Shown here: piece by piece, positions 31,280 to 39,013 of the stretch
How positions within the stretch are numbered: the first letter of the stretch is position 1
Layout: the number at the start of each line of letters is the position of its first letter
Assembly (NCBI GenBank): GCA_937995875.1
Contig: CALKIW010000120.1
Location: 9,164 to 73,163, forward strand
Source: an uncultured Bacteroidales bacterium
GTDB lineage: Bacteria > Bacteroidota > Bacteroidia > Bacteroidales > Bacteroidaceae
Length of the DNA: 64,000 nt
Reading direction: 5' to 3'
The notes under the pieces: model-generated
Database searches by the model: none
The model's input: only the letters and a program-made list of their open reading frames with translations
What the model was told of the DNA's origin: nothing
Made by a program: the position numbers and the translations under genes

Positions 31280-31366
31280 ATGTTTGCACTAAACAGCCTT
31301 ATCATTTCCATTATTATTCGACTGCATTCGGTGGTCGGGAGTGAGAAGGTATGTGCGCATAGCTAA
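31280..31366 (+). CDS. Branched-chain amino acid leader peptide (attenuator)
   Basis: This is a 28-codon ORF between the leu promoter and the attenuator. It begins MFALNSLIISIIIRLHSVVG and ends at TAA 31364-31366. Eleven of its 28 residues are branched-chain: five Ile (8, 9, 11, 12, 13), three Leu (4, 7, 15) and three Val (18, 19, 24). A ribosome short of charged Ile- or Leu-tRNA would stall over the cluster at 31301-31324. The 3' end of the ORF (31340-31349) can pair with the 5' arm of the following terminator, so a ribosome that reaches the stop codon would cover it and let the terminator form. It is analogous to leuL/ilvL leaders of Enterobacteria but shares no evident homology with them. 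Confidence 0.8.
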   Translation: MFALNSLIISIIIRLHSVVGSEKVCAHS

Positions 31367-31385
31367 CATAAAAATATAAAATAGA

Positions 31386-31424
31386 GCCTTTCCACTTCCG
31401 TCAGTGGGAAGGCTTTTTTGTTTT
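31386..31424 (+). terminator. Attenuator terminator of the leu operon
   Basis: GCCTTTCCACT (31386-31396) pairs with AGTGGGAAGGC (31403-31413), an 11-bp stem with one G-T pair and a 6-nt loop, followed by TTTTTTGTTTT. It lies between the leader peptide stop and leuA. The alternative pairing of 31340-31349 (AGTGAGAAGG) with 31387-31396 has one mismatch and would prevent it. Confidence 0.9.
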
Positions 31425-31444
31425 GGTAGGATAAAATTTTGATT

Positions 31445-32947
31445 ATGAGTGAGAGAATCTACATTTTTGACACAACGCTCCGCGATGGCGAGCAGGTGCC
31501 CGGTTGCCAGCTGAACACGGTAGAAAAAATTGAAGTGGCTAAACAGTTGGAGCTGCTTGGGGTAGACGTCATAGAGGCTGGTTTCCCCATTTCTTCGCCC
31601 GGCGATTTCAATTCTGTGGTTGAGATTTCGAAGGCCGTGACCTGGCCCACCATCTGCGCCTTGACGCGCGCAGTCGAGAAAGACATTGACGTGGCTGCTG
31701 AATCTCTGCAATACGCCAAGCACAAGCGCATACACACCGGTATCGGAACGAGCGATTGGCATATCAAATACAAGTTTGGCTCTACACGTGAGGAGATCAT
31801 CGAGCGTGCCGTCAGAGCCGTGAAATATGCCAAGAAATATGTGGAAGATGTGGAGTTCTACGCTGAAGATGCCGGCCGTACGGACAATGAATATTTGGCT
31901 CAGGTTGTAGAGGCGGTGATTAAGGCCGGTGCTACGGTAGTCAATATACCCGACACCACGGGCTATTGCCTGCCTCATGAATACGCCGAAAAGATTAAAT
32001 ATCTGATGGAGCACGTGGACAACGTGGATAAAGCCATCCTTTCGACCCATTGCCACAACGATCTCGGCATGGCCACTGCCAACACGCTGAGCGGTGTGCT
32101 GGCAGGTGCCCGACAGGTGGAAGTAACCATTAACGGTATTGGCGAGCGTGCCGGCAACACTTCTTTGGAAGAGATTGCCATGACGTTGAAGTGTCACAAA
32201 CATCTCAACATAGACACTAATATCAACACCAACAAGATTTATCCGCTGTCGCGCATGGTGTCGTCGCTGATGAATATGCCCGTGCAGCCCAACAAGGCCA
32301 TTGTGGGACGAAATGCGTTTGCACATTCCAGTGGCATCCATCAAGACGGAGTGTTGAAGAATGTACAGACTTACGAGATCATCAATCCGAAGGATATCGG
32401 GCTGGACAACAACGAAATCGTATTGACGGCACGGTCGGGACGCGCCGCGCTGAAATACCGCTTGCAGATAAATGGCGTGGATGTGGATGATGAGAAGAAG
32501 CTCGATAACATTTATCAGGCATTCTTGAAGTTGGCCGACAAGAAAAAGGAAATCACCGATGACGACGTGTTGATGCTTGCCGGTGCAGACACCGCATCCA
32601 ACCGTAGCGTTAAGCTCGACTATCTGCAAGTGACAACCGGAAAGGGCGTACGCAGTGTGGCGAGTATAGGACTTGACATCGCGGGACAGAAGTTTGAAGA
32701 ATCATCAACGGGTAATGGTCCTGTAGACGCAGCCATAACCGCCCTGAAACGCATTGTGCGCAAGCAGATGACGCTGAAAGAATTTACCATTCAGGCCATT
32801 TCGAAAGGCTCCGACGATGTGGGCAAGGTGCACATGCAGGTAGAGTATGACGGCAATATGTACTACGGTTTCGGTGCAAACACCGACATCGTGACGGCTT
32901 CGGTGGAGGCGTATATCGATTGTATCAATAAATTCAGAACTAAATAA
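31445..32947 (+). CDS. leuA: 2-isopropylmalate synthase
   Basis: The protein has 500 residues from the ATG at 31445. It condenses acetyl-CoA with 2-ketoisovalerate, the first step of leucine synthesis. Seen: the HMGL-like TIM barrel with signature TLRDGEQVPGCQL near residue 10, metal-binding His residues in ILSTHCHNDLGMATANTL, the second signature VTINGIGERAGNTSLEE, HSSGIHQDG, and a C-terminal LeuA regulatory domain (about 385-500; SVASIGLDIAGQKFEESSTG) that usually binds leucine for feedback inhibition. The length is normal. It is the first structural gene after the attenuator, followed 17 bases later by leuC. Confidence 0.95.
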   Translation: MSERIYIFDTTLRDGEQVPGCQLNTVEKIEVAKQLELLGVDVIEAGFPISSPGDFNSVVEISKAVTWPTICALTRAVEKDIDVAAESLQYAKHKRIHTGIGTSDWHIKYKFGSTREEIIERAVRAVKYAKKYVEDVEFYAEDAGRTDNEYLAQVVEAVIKAGATVVNIPDTTGYCLPHEYAEKIKYLMEHVDNVDKAILSTHCHNDLGMATANTLSGVLAGARQVEVTINGIGERAGNTSLEEIAMTLKCHKHLNIDTNINTNKIYPLSRMVSSLMNMPVQPNKAIVGRNAFAHSSGIHQDGVLKNVQTYEIINPKDIGLDNNEIVLTARSGRAALKYRLQINGVDVDDEKKLDNIYQAFLKLADKKKEITDDDVLMLAGADTASNRSVKLDYLQVTTGKGVRSVASIGLDIAGQKFEESSTGNGPVDAAITALKRIVRKQMTLKEFTIQAISKGSDDVGKVHMQVEYDGNMYYGFGANTDIVTASVEAYIDCINKFRTK

Positions 32948-32964
32948 GCAGGCAAAAATAAATT

Positions 32965-34359
32965 ATGAACACACTATTTGACAAGATTTGGGACAGTCAT
33001 GTGGTGCAGACCATTCAGGACGGCCCGACCCAATTGTATATAGACAGACTGTACGGTCATGAGGTAACGACACCGCAGGCATTCGACGGAATGAGGCAGA
33101 GGGGGCTGAAAGTGTTCCGCCCCAAGCAGATGTTTTTCATGCCCGACCACAACATTCAGACCCACGACCAGCATGAGCCGGTGGCGGATCCCATTGGACG
33201 CAAGCAGATAGACGTGCTTGGTAAGAACTGCGAGGAGTTTGGAGTGTCTGAATTCAAGATGAACACTAAGGAGAACGGCATCATCCATGTGGTGGGACCC
33301 GAAACGGCATTGTCGCTGCCGGGCATGACCATTGTGTGTGGTGACTCCCACACCTCCACGCACGGTGCGGTGGGTGCGGTGGCATTCGGCATCGGCACTT
33401 CGGAGGTGGAGATGGTGCTTGCGTCACAATGCATTCTCCAACAGAAGCCCAAATCAATGCGGATCAGCATCAACGGGAAGTTGCAGCCGGGTGTGACGGC
33501 TAAGGATGTTGCGCTTTATCTGATGGCGAAACTCACCACTTCCGGGGCAACGGGATATTTTGTTGAATATGCCGGCGACGTTGTTCGCGACATGAGCATG
33601 GAAGGACGTCTTACGCTCTGTAACCTCTCGATAGAGATGGGAGCACGTGGCGGCTTCGTGGCACCTGACGAAACAACGTTCGAATATATCAAGGGGCGCA
33701 AGTATGCACCTAAGGGAGCGGACTGGGATAAGGCTTTGGCCTATTGGAAAACACTGTATTCCGGTGAAGACGCCGTGTTTGATAAGGAGCTTGTTTATGA
33801 TGCGGCCGACATTGAGCCACGCGTTACTTATGGCACCAATCCGGGCATGGGCATTGGTATTCATGGTCATGTGCCGACTTTGGCAGAGGTAGACGAGAAT
33901 GAGCAGGCATCGTTCTTGAAGAGCCTGAAATATATGGGTTTTGAGCCGGGTCAGCAGTTGCTGGGACACAAAATTGACTATGTTTTCCTCGGAGCCTGCA
34001 CCAACGGACGCATCGAAGATTTCCGGGCGTTTGCCTCATTGGTCAAGGGACATCGTAAGGCGGACCATGTGGTGGCTTGGCTGGTGCCCGGCTCATGGGC
34101 TGTGGCAAAGCAGATAACCGACGAGGGCATAGACAAGGTTTTGAAAGAAGCGGGTTTTGCCATTCGTCAGCCGGGCTGTTCGGCTTGTCTGGCCATGAAC
34201 GACGACAAGGTGCCGGCGGGACTTTACTGCGTCTCGACATCCAACCGTAACTTTGAGGGACGTCAGGGACCGGGTTCGCGCACCATTCTTGCGAGTCCGT
34301 TGGTGGCCGCAGCCGCCGCCATTACAGGAAAAATTACCGATCCGAGAGAGTTCTTATAA
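32965..34359 (+). CDS. leuC: 3-isopropylmalate dehydratase large subunit
   Basis: The protein has 464 residues. With LeuD it isomerises 2- to 3-isopropylmalate using a 4Fe-4S cluster. Seen: TLFDKIWDSHVVQ and YIDRLYGHEVT at the N-terminus, VCGDSHTSTHGAVGA, and the three cluster cysteines in FLGACTNGRIEDF and PGCSACLAMN; GNRNFEGRQG appears as SNRNFEGRQGPGSRT. The length is normal. In many bacteria LeuCD also accepts citramalate, which matters because of the second synthase gene in this operon. Confidence 0.97.
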   Translation: MNTLFDKIWDSHVVQTIQDGPTQLYIDRLYGHEVTTPQAFDGMRQRGLKVFRPKQMFFMPDHNIQTHDQHEPVADPIGRKQIDVLGKNCEEFGVSEFKMNTKENGIIHVVGPETALSLPGMTIVCGDSHTSTHGAVGAVAFGIGTSEVEMVLASQCILQQKPKSMRISINGKLQPGVTAKDVALYLMAKLTTSGATGYFVEYAGDVVRDMSMEGRLTLCNLSIEMGARGGFVAPDETTFEYIKGRKYAPKGADWDKALAYWKTLYSGEDAVFDKELVYDAADIEPRVTYGTNPGMGIGIHGHVPTLAEVDENEQASFLKSLKYMGFEPGQQLLGHKIDYVFLGACTNGRIEDFRAFASLVKGHRKADHVVAWLVPGSWAVAKQITDEGIDKVLKEAGFAIRQPGCSACLAMNDDKVPAGLYCVSTSNRNFEGRQGPGSRTILASPLVAAAAAITGKITDPREFL

Positions 34360-34403
34360 TACAGGCAGAACGAGCAATCTTTTAAGATTTAAAATTTAAA
34401 GAG

Positions 34404-35003
34404 ATGAAACAAAAATTCGATATTATCACTTCAAGCTGTATTCCACTTCCTTTGGAGAATGTGGATACTGACCAGATTATACCCGCCCGCTTTCTCAAAG
34501 CCACCGATAAGAGTGGCTTTGGCGATAACCTTTTCCGTGATTGGCGATATGAGAAGGACGGCACACCGAAGCCCGACTTTGTGCTCAACGATCCAAGCTA
34601 TTCCGGCGTTATACTCGTGGCAGGCAAGAATTTCGGCTCCGGCTCAAGTCGTGAGCACGCTGCATGGGCTATCGCAGGCTATGGATTCCGCGTGGTTATC
34701 AGTTCGTTCTTCGCCGATATTCACAAGAACAACGAACTCAACAACTTTGTGTTGCCGGTCGTGGTGAGCGAAGATTTCCTGCAGGAACTGTTCAAGACCA
34801 TTGAGAAAGACCACAAATCGGAAGTAAGAGTAGACCTCCCCAACCAGACAGTAACCAATCTTGCTACAGGTCGCAGCGAACATTTTGAAATCAACGGTTA
34901 CAAGAAGCATTGTCTGATGCATGGACTTGACGATGTGGACTTCCTCGTACAGAATCGTGACAAGGTGGAGGAATACGAAAAACAACGTGCTCATGGAATT
35001 TAA
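34404..35003 (+). CDS. leuD: 3-isopropylmalate dehydratase small subunit
   Basis: The protein has 199 residues. Seen: SSCIPLPLENVDTDQIIPAR, the substrate-binding FGSGSSREHAAWAI, and VISSFFADIHKNNELNNFVLP. It forms the swivelling domain of the isomerase with LeuC, whose gene ends 44 bases upstream. The last 11 bases overlap the start of the next gene. Confidence 0.97.
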   Translation: MKQKFDIITSSCIPLPLENVDTDQIIPARFLKATDKSGFGDNLFRDWRYEKDGTPKPDFVLNDPSYSGVILVAGKNFGSGSSREHAAWAIAGYGFRVVISSFFADIHKNNELNNFVLPVVVSEDFLQELFKTIEKDHKSEVRVDLPNQTVTNLATGRSEHFEINGYKKHCLMHGLDDVDFLVQNRDKVEEYEKQRAHGI

Positions 35004-36561
35004 ACGACTGGTAACACCGATGCCTTTCGTGGAAATTATGGATAGCACGCTACGTGATGGCGAGCAGACCAGTGGAGTGAGTTTTCTGCCCCACGAGAAA
35101 CTGATGATAGCGCGGTTACTCCTCGACAAGGTGAACGTAGACCGTTTGGAAGTGGCTTCTGCGCGTGTTTCGGAGGGAGAAAAGGATGCTGTAGCCAGGA
35201 TCTGCAACTTTGCAGAGCGTGAGGGTTATCTTGACCGGATAGAGGTGTTGGGGTTTGTAGACCATCATCAATCTATCGATTGGATACGTGATTGTGGCGG
35301 AAAAGTCATCAATTTGTTGGCCAAAGGCTCGCAGAAGCATTGTCAGCAGCAGTTGCACAGAACTCCGCAACAGCATATAGAGGATATTTTAGAAGAAGTT
35401 GACTATGCTGAAAAGATGGGGCTCAGCGTCAATTTATATCTGGAAGACTGGAGTTCAGGCATGAGAGATTCAGAGGAATATGTGTACCAGATGATGGAGG
35501 GACTGAAAGGAACGCCGATTAAGCGTTTCATGTTGCCCGACACTTTGGGACACATGAACCCCATGCAGTGCTCGGAATATATACGCAAGATGGTTGGGTA
35601 TTACCCTGACAAGCATTTCGATTTTCATGCGCACAACGACTACGATTTGGCTGTTTCCAACACGTTGGCGGCCGTGATGAGTGGTTGCAAGGCTGTACAC
35701 GTCACTGTGAACGGGCTTGGAGAACGCTGCGGCAACGCGCCGTTGGCCAGCGTGCAGGCCATACTTCACGACCAATTACATGTCATGACCAATCTCAAAG
35801 AAGGCCAACTGAATATGATAAGTAGGGTGGTGGAAGACCATAGCGGTATTGCAGTGGCCCCCAATCAGCCTATTGTGGGTGCAAACGTGTTTACCCAAGT
35901 GGCCGGAGTTCACGCTGATGGCGACAACAAGGATAATCTGTATTGCAACGAGTTGATGCCGGAACGCTTTGGCCGCAAACGTGCCTACGCACTCGGCAAG
36001 AATTCGGGCAAGGCCAATATTGAGAAAAATCTGGAGGAGTTGGGGATGGAACTCACCCCCGAACAGACTCGGAAAGTGACGCAGCGAATCACGGAACTTG
36101 GCGATCGCAAGGAGTTTGTGACTCAGGCCGACCTGCCTTTCATCGTGTCGGACGTGTTGAAACACAACACGCAGGACGACCGTGTGAAACTGCTGAGCTA
36201 TATGGTTTCCACATCTTATGGTTTAAAACCGATTGCGAGTATCAAGGTGGAAATAAACGGACAGGACTATATGGCGGAATCGACGGGAGACGGACAATAT
36301 GACGCTTTTGTAAAGGCGCTGCGCAAAATCTATAAGGAGAATCTCAACCGCACATTCCCCCGACTGGCCAACTATACTGTTTCAATTCCTCCCGGCGGCC
36401 ATACGGACGCCCTTGTCCAAACTGTTATTATATGGCATGAAGAATCGGGGCGCACCATCCGCACTCAAGGCCTGGATGCCGACCAGACGGAATCGGCCAT
36501 CAAGGCTACGTTCAAGATGCTGAACATCGTGGAGATGGAGGTGTCGGGAAGCGCCGGATAG
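34993..36561 (+). CDS. Second 2-isopropylmalate synthase family protein, possibly (R)-citramalate synthase
   Basis: The protein has 522 residues from the ATG at 34993 (MEFKRLVTPMPFVEIMDSTL), overlapping leuD by 11 bases. It has the same fold as LeuA: MDSTLRDGEQTSGVSF, FDFHAHNDYDLAVSNTL (metal His), VNGLGERCGNAPLASV, GVHADGDNKDNLY, and a C-terminal LeuA dimer/regulatory-like domain (about 395-515). It is clearly not a recent duplicate of leuA: the substrate region differs (the T-S-G-V-S motif instead of V-P-G-C). Members placed inside leu operons often make citramalate from pyruvate and acetyl-CoA, feeding LeuCD and LeuB to produce 2-ketobutyrate for isoleucine. A homocitrate or re-type synthase role is the alternative. 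The isoleucine-rich leader peptide supports the first idea. Confidence 0.75.
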   Translation: MEFKRLVTPMPFVEIMDSTLRDGEQTSGVSFLPHEKLMIARLLLDKVNVDRLEVASARVSEGEKDAVARICNFAEREGYLDRIEVLGFVDHHQSIDWIRDCGGKVINLLAKGSQKHCQQQLHRTPQQHIEDILEEVDYAEKMGLSVNLYLEDWSSGMRDSEEYVYQMMEGLKGTPIKRFMLPDTLGHMNPMQCSEYIRKMVGYYPDKHFDFHAHNDYDLAVSNTLAAVMSGCKAVHVTVNGLGERCGNAPLASVQAILHDQLHVMTNLKEGQLNMISRVVEDHSGIAVAPNQPIVGANVFTQVAGVHADGDNKDNLYCNELMPERFGRKRAYALGKNSGKANIEKNLEELGMELTPEQTRKVTQRITELGDRKEFVTQADLPFIVSDVLKHNTQDDRVKLLSYMVSTSYGLKPIASIKVEINGQDYMAESTGDGQYDAFVKALRKIYKENLNRTFPRLANYTVSIPPGGHTDALVQTVIIWHEESGRTIRTQGLDADQTESAIKATFKMLNIVEMEVSGSAG

Positions 36562-36673
36562 TCTGCACAAATAGGTGCGTGTACACATGAGTCGGCCTCA
36601 TACGCCGTTTTGTTCGGATGATATGGGGCGGGCTGACGACAATAAATCAATAACCAATAATAAACTATAGATT

Positions 36674-37726
36674 ATGAAACTGAACATTGCAGTTCTTGCC
36701 GGCGATGGCATCGGCCCGGAGATTATGCCTCAGGCCATCAATGTGCTCAACGCCGTAGCTAAGAAATTCAATCATGAGTTTGAATACCATGAGGCACTTT
36801 GTGGTGCTCATGCCATTGACGAGGTGGGCGATCCATTCCCTGACGACACGTTCAAGGTGTGTATGGATGCCGATGCCGTGCTCTTTGCCGCAGTAGGCGA
36901 CCCACGCTTTGACAATGACCCGACGTTGAAAGTTCGTCCTGAGACGGGGCTGTTGGCTATGCGCAAAAAGCTTGGACTGTTTGCCAACGTGCGTCCCGTA
37001 GCCACGTTCGACTGCCTGCTCCACAAGTCTCCGCTAAAGGAAGAACTCATCAAGGGGGCCGACTTCGTGGTTATTCGTGAGCTGACCGGTGGCATGTACT
37101 TCGGTGAGAAGTATCAGGATAACGACAAGGCTTTTGACACCAATATTTATCATAGACCGGAGGTTGAACGAATTCTGAAGGTGGCTTTTGAGTTTGCGAT
37201 GAATCGCAATAAGCACTTGACGGTCGTAGACAAGGCGAATGTGTTGGCCAGCTCACGCCTGTGGCGCAAGATTGCACAGGAAATGGAGCCGCAATATCCT
37301 GAGGTGAAGGTAGACTATATGTTCATCGACAATGCCTCCATGCGTGTGCTCACTGAGCCTCGCTTCTTCGACGTCATTGTCACAGAGAATACCTTTGGCG
37401 ATATTCTGACCGATGAGACCAGTGCCATCACCGGCTCTATGGGCTTGCAGCCATCGGCCTCATTGGGTGAACACACGCCGTTGTTCGAGCCTGTACACGG
37501 CTCATGGCCACAGGCAGCGGGTAAGAATATTGCCAATCCTATGGCGATGATTCTTTCTGCTGCGATGATGCTCGAACATTTCGGACTGAAAGAGGAGGGC
37601 GCAGCGATTCGCAGGGCGTGTGATGCCGCTCTCGAAAACAACATCCGAACGCCTGAAATTCAAGTAGAGGGAGCCAAGAGCTATGGCACCAAAGAGATAG
37701 GCGAGTGGATAGCAAGCCAGATATAA
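36674..37726 (+). CDS. leuB: 3-isopropylmalate dehydrogenase
   Basis: The protein has 350 residues. It oxidises and decarboxylates 3-isopropylmalate (and in related enzymes methylmalate) with NAD. Seen: VLAGDGIGPEIMPQAI at the N-terminus, the RPETGLLAMRKKLGLFANVR substrate region, RELTGGMYFGE, the Mg site NTFGDILTDETSAITGSMG, and EPVHGSWPQAAGKNIANP. The length is normal. It is the last gene of the leu operon, 112 bases after the preceding gene, and a strong terminator follows. Confidence 0.97.
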   Translation: MKLNIAVLAGDGIGPEIMPQAINVLNAVAKKFNHEFEYHEALCGAHAIDEVGDPFPDDTFKVCMDADAVLFAAVGDPRFDNDPTLKVRPETGLLAMRKKLGLFANVRPVATFDCLLHKSPLKEELIKGADFVVIRELTGGMYFGEKYQDNDKAFDTNIYHRPEVERILKVAFEFAMNRNKHLTVVDKANVLASSRLWRKIAQEMEPQYPEVKVDYMFIDNASMRVLTEPRFFDVIVTENTFGDILTDETSAITGSMGLQPSASLGEHTPLFEPVHGSWPQAAGKNIANPMAMILSAAMMLEHFGLKEEGAAIRRACDAALENNIRTPEIQVEGAKSYGTKEIGEWIASQI

Positions 37727-37828
37727 GTAAGTGTGATTTTACTTTCCGTCTGCATAAACAACTGTTCTGACGAGTGAAAACAGACGACTTTGCGGACGGA
37801 AATATAGGCTTTTAGCCATCAACATACA

Positions 37829-37872
37829 GCAAAGGACCCGGCAGGAGTTTTTATTCCTTTCGGGTCCTTTGC
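37829..37872 (+). terminator. Terminator of the leu operon
   Basis: GCAAAGGACCCG (37829-37840) pairs perfectly with CGGGTCCTTTGC (37861-37872), with an inner AGGA/TCCT pair. It lies 100 bases after leuB. There is no long T run after it. A looser TTTCCGTC/GACGGAAA pair (37743-37802) precedes it. Confidence 0.7.
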
Positions 37873-37964
37873 TTATAAGGGCTCTGGATACACAATCAAT
37901 AAATGCTGCCAACGGCTTAAACAGAATTGAAAGCACGTCTTTCCATCTTTGCCCTACAGCACTG

Positions 37965-38347
37965 TAAAAATCCTGACAAGTCCCTTCAAAATACGGGCGT
38001 ATTTCAAATCATAAACCGATTGTTTTGAAATACGCGAAAAATAGAGATTTTTTACAACTGCCTGACAGCCTTAGTCTTACGTCCGTCAAGGCGCAGTGAT
38101 ACCTTTCTTTATACGCTCTTCCCTCAGCCGTCAAGCCCTAACGGCCTGCCGGAAAAGCCTTAGCGGTCATCCCTATAGAGCCTAATGCCGTTGCCATTGA
38201 GCTTTCAACGCCACACCGTTAGGGCCTCATCGCAAAATCGAAGATGCAAAGACGGGAAATTTTTGAAGAATGGTCTGCAAAAAGCGAGCTTTTCTTTTCT
38301 AAAACAAGAAAATTTACAGCCTTTGTTTTAGTGAAGTAATCTTGACA
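37965..38347 (-). repeat. Intergenic 380-bp element, copy 4 (inverted)
   Basis: Read on the minus strand it has the same order as copy 3. Left end: GTCAAGATTACTTCACTAAA (near 38327-38345). The central array (about 38095-38230) has units GGCCCTAACGGTG, GCTCAATGGC, GGCTCTATAGG, GGCTTTTCCGG and GGGCTTGACGG, spaced 22-24 nt. The right part has TTCGCGTATTTCAAAAC and later TTTGAAATACGCCC, ending GGGACTTGTCAGG (near 37968-37980). It fills much of the gene-free stretch 37727-38554 between convergent genes; nothing else was recognised there besides two terminators. Confidence 0.75.
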
Positions 38348-38495
38348 AAGTTTGCTTTTCGTAAGTGTTCAACCAACTATTTCCACCTTTTGCCTACAGG
38401 GCAATTCTCGTGCTGACAATGGTCTGGTCTTTACGTAACTACCGTTATGGAAAGCAGTGTTTCATCATGAGAAATGTCGGGTGAGGAAACAAAAA

Positions 38496-38522
38496 ACCGC
38501 TCAAGACTGTGTCTTGAGCGGT
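38496..38522. terminator. Bidirectional terminator next to the small lipoprotein gene
   Basis: ACCGCTCAAGAC (38496-38507) pairs perfectly with GTCTTGAGCGGT (38511-38522) around a TGT loop. T-rich tails lie on both sides (TTTTTTGTTTCC on the minus strand, CTCTTTTTTTTC on the plus strand). It is a strong terminator for the lipoprotein gene starting 33 bases away. Confidence 0.92.
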
Positions 38523-38554
38523 GTCTCTTTTTTTTCTGTTCGTTGAACTCAGAA

Positions 38555-38746
38555 TTACTCTGAAACAACAGTAGTGTCTGTTGTAGTAGTAACATCTGCT
38601 GTGTCAGTGATAGTTGTGTCAGCAGTTATCGTATCAACAGATACAGTGTCTGTACCATCTTCAGTAACAGCGTTTGACTTGTTACCTGTGCAAGATGCGA
38701 AAGAGATAGCTGCCATAGCTACGAACATAAAAACTAATTTCTTCAT
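38555..38746 (-). CDS. Small Thr/Asp-rich lipoprotein
   Basis: The protein has 63 residues. The signal peptide has a lipobox ending SFASC (Cys 19); the mature part is about 45 residues, almost entirely Thr, Asp, Val, Ala and Ser in a pattern of TDT/TTD repeats (for example DTITADTTITDTADVTTTTD). No fold or catalytic motif is expected from such a sequence. It would be a short acidic tail anchored in a membrane. It has its own good promoter and a strong terminator, which suggests high expression. Similar tiny acidic lipoproteins occur in Bacteroidota, but I know no function. Confidence 0.8.
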   Translation of the reverse strand: MKKLVFMFVAMAAISFASCTGNKSNAVTEDGTDTVSVDTITADTTITDTADVTTTTDTTVVSE

Positions 38747-38797
38747 TTTCTTTGCTTTTTAAATCTGTAAAACAATGATATGTTTATTAAAACATTG

Positions 38798-38827
38798 CAA
38801 AGTTACGCATTTTTTCAATACCTCCAA
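38798..38827 (-). promoter_or_regulatory. Promoter of the small lipoprotein gene
   Basis: On the minus strand TTG (38825-38827), a 19-nt spacer and TAACTTTG (38798-38805), 52 bases before the ATG. Confidence 0.75.
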
Positions 38828-38984
38828 TTATTTTTTACAGTTTTTTTTGACATTTTATTGTAACTTTTTGCAAGTTGCTATCAGTCAGTCGGTTACAGAT
38901 TATAAATAAAAGTTAAATTATTTGTGTGGTTTAATAAAACCCAATTTATAGTGCTATTTAGCTGTGGTTATCATAAGAAAATAC

Positions 38985-38992
38985 TATCTTTG
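38985..38992 (+). promoter_or_regulatory. Promoter -7 box of mtaB
   Basis: TATCTTTG lies 22 bases before the mtaB ATG at 39014. Confidence 0.6.
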
Positions 38993-39013
38993 TACCTTAT
39001 AATAATAGAAAAA

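Noticed and set aside
31289..32629. 446-codon minus-strand ORF antisense to leuA (and 24175-25329 to eno, 6951-8099 to buk, 5930-6886 to ptb)
   Set aside because: All are shadows of highly conserved genes, lack their own promoters and family motifs, and show His/Arg-rich antisense composition.
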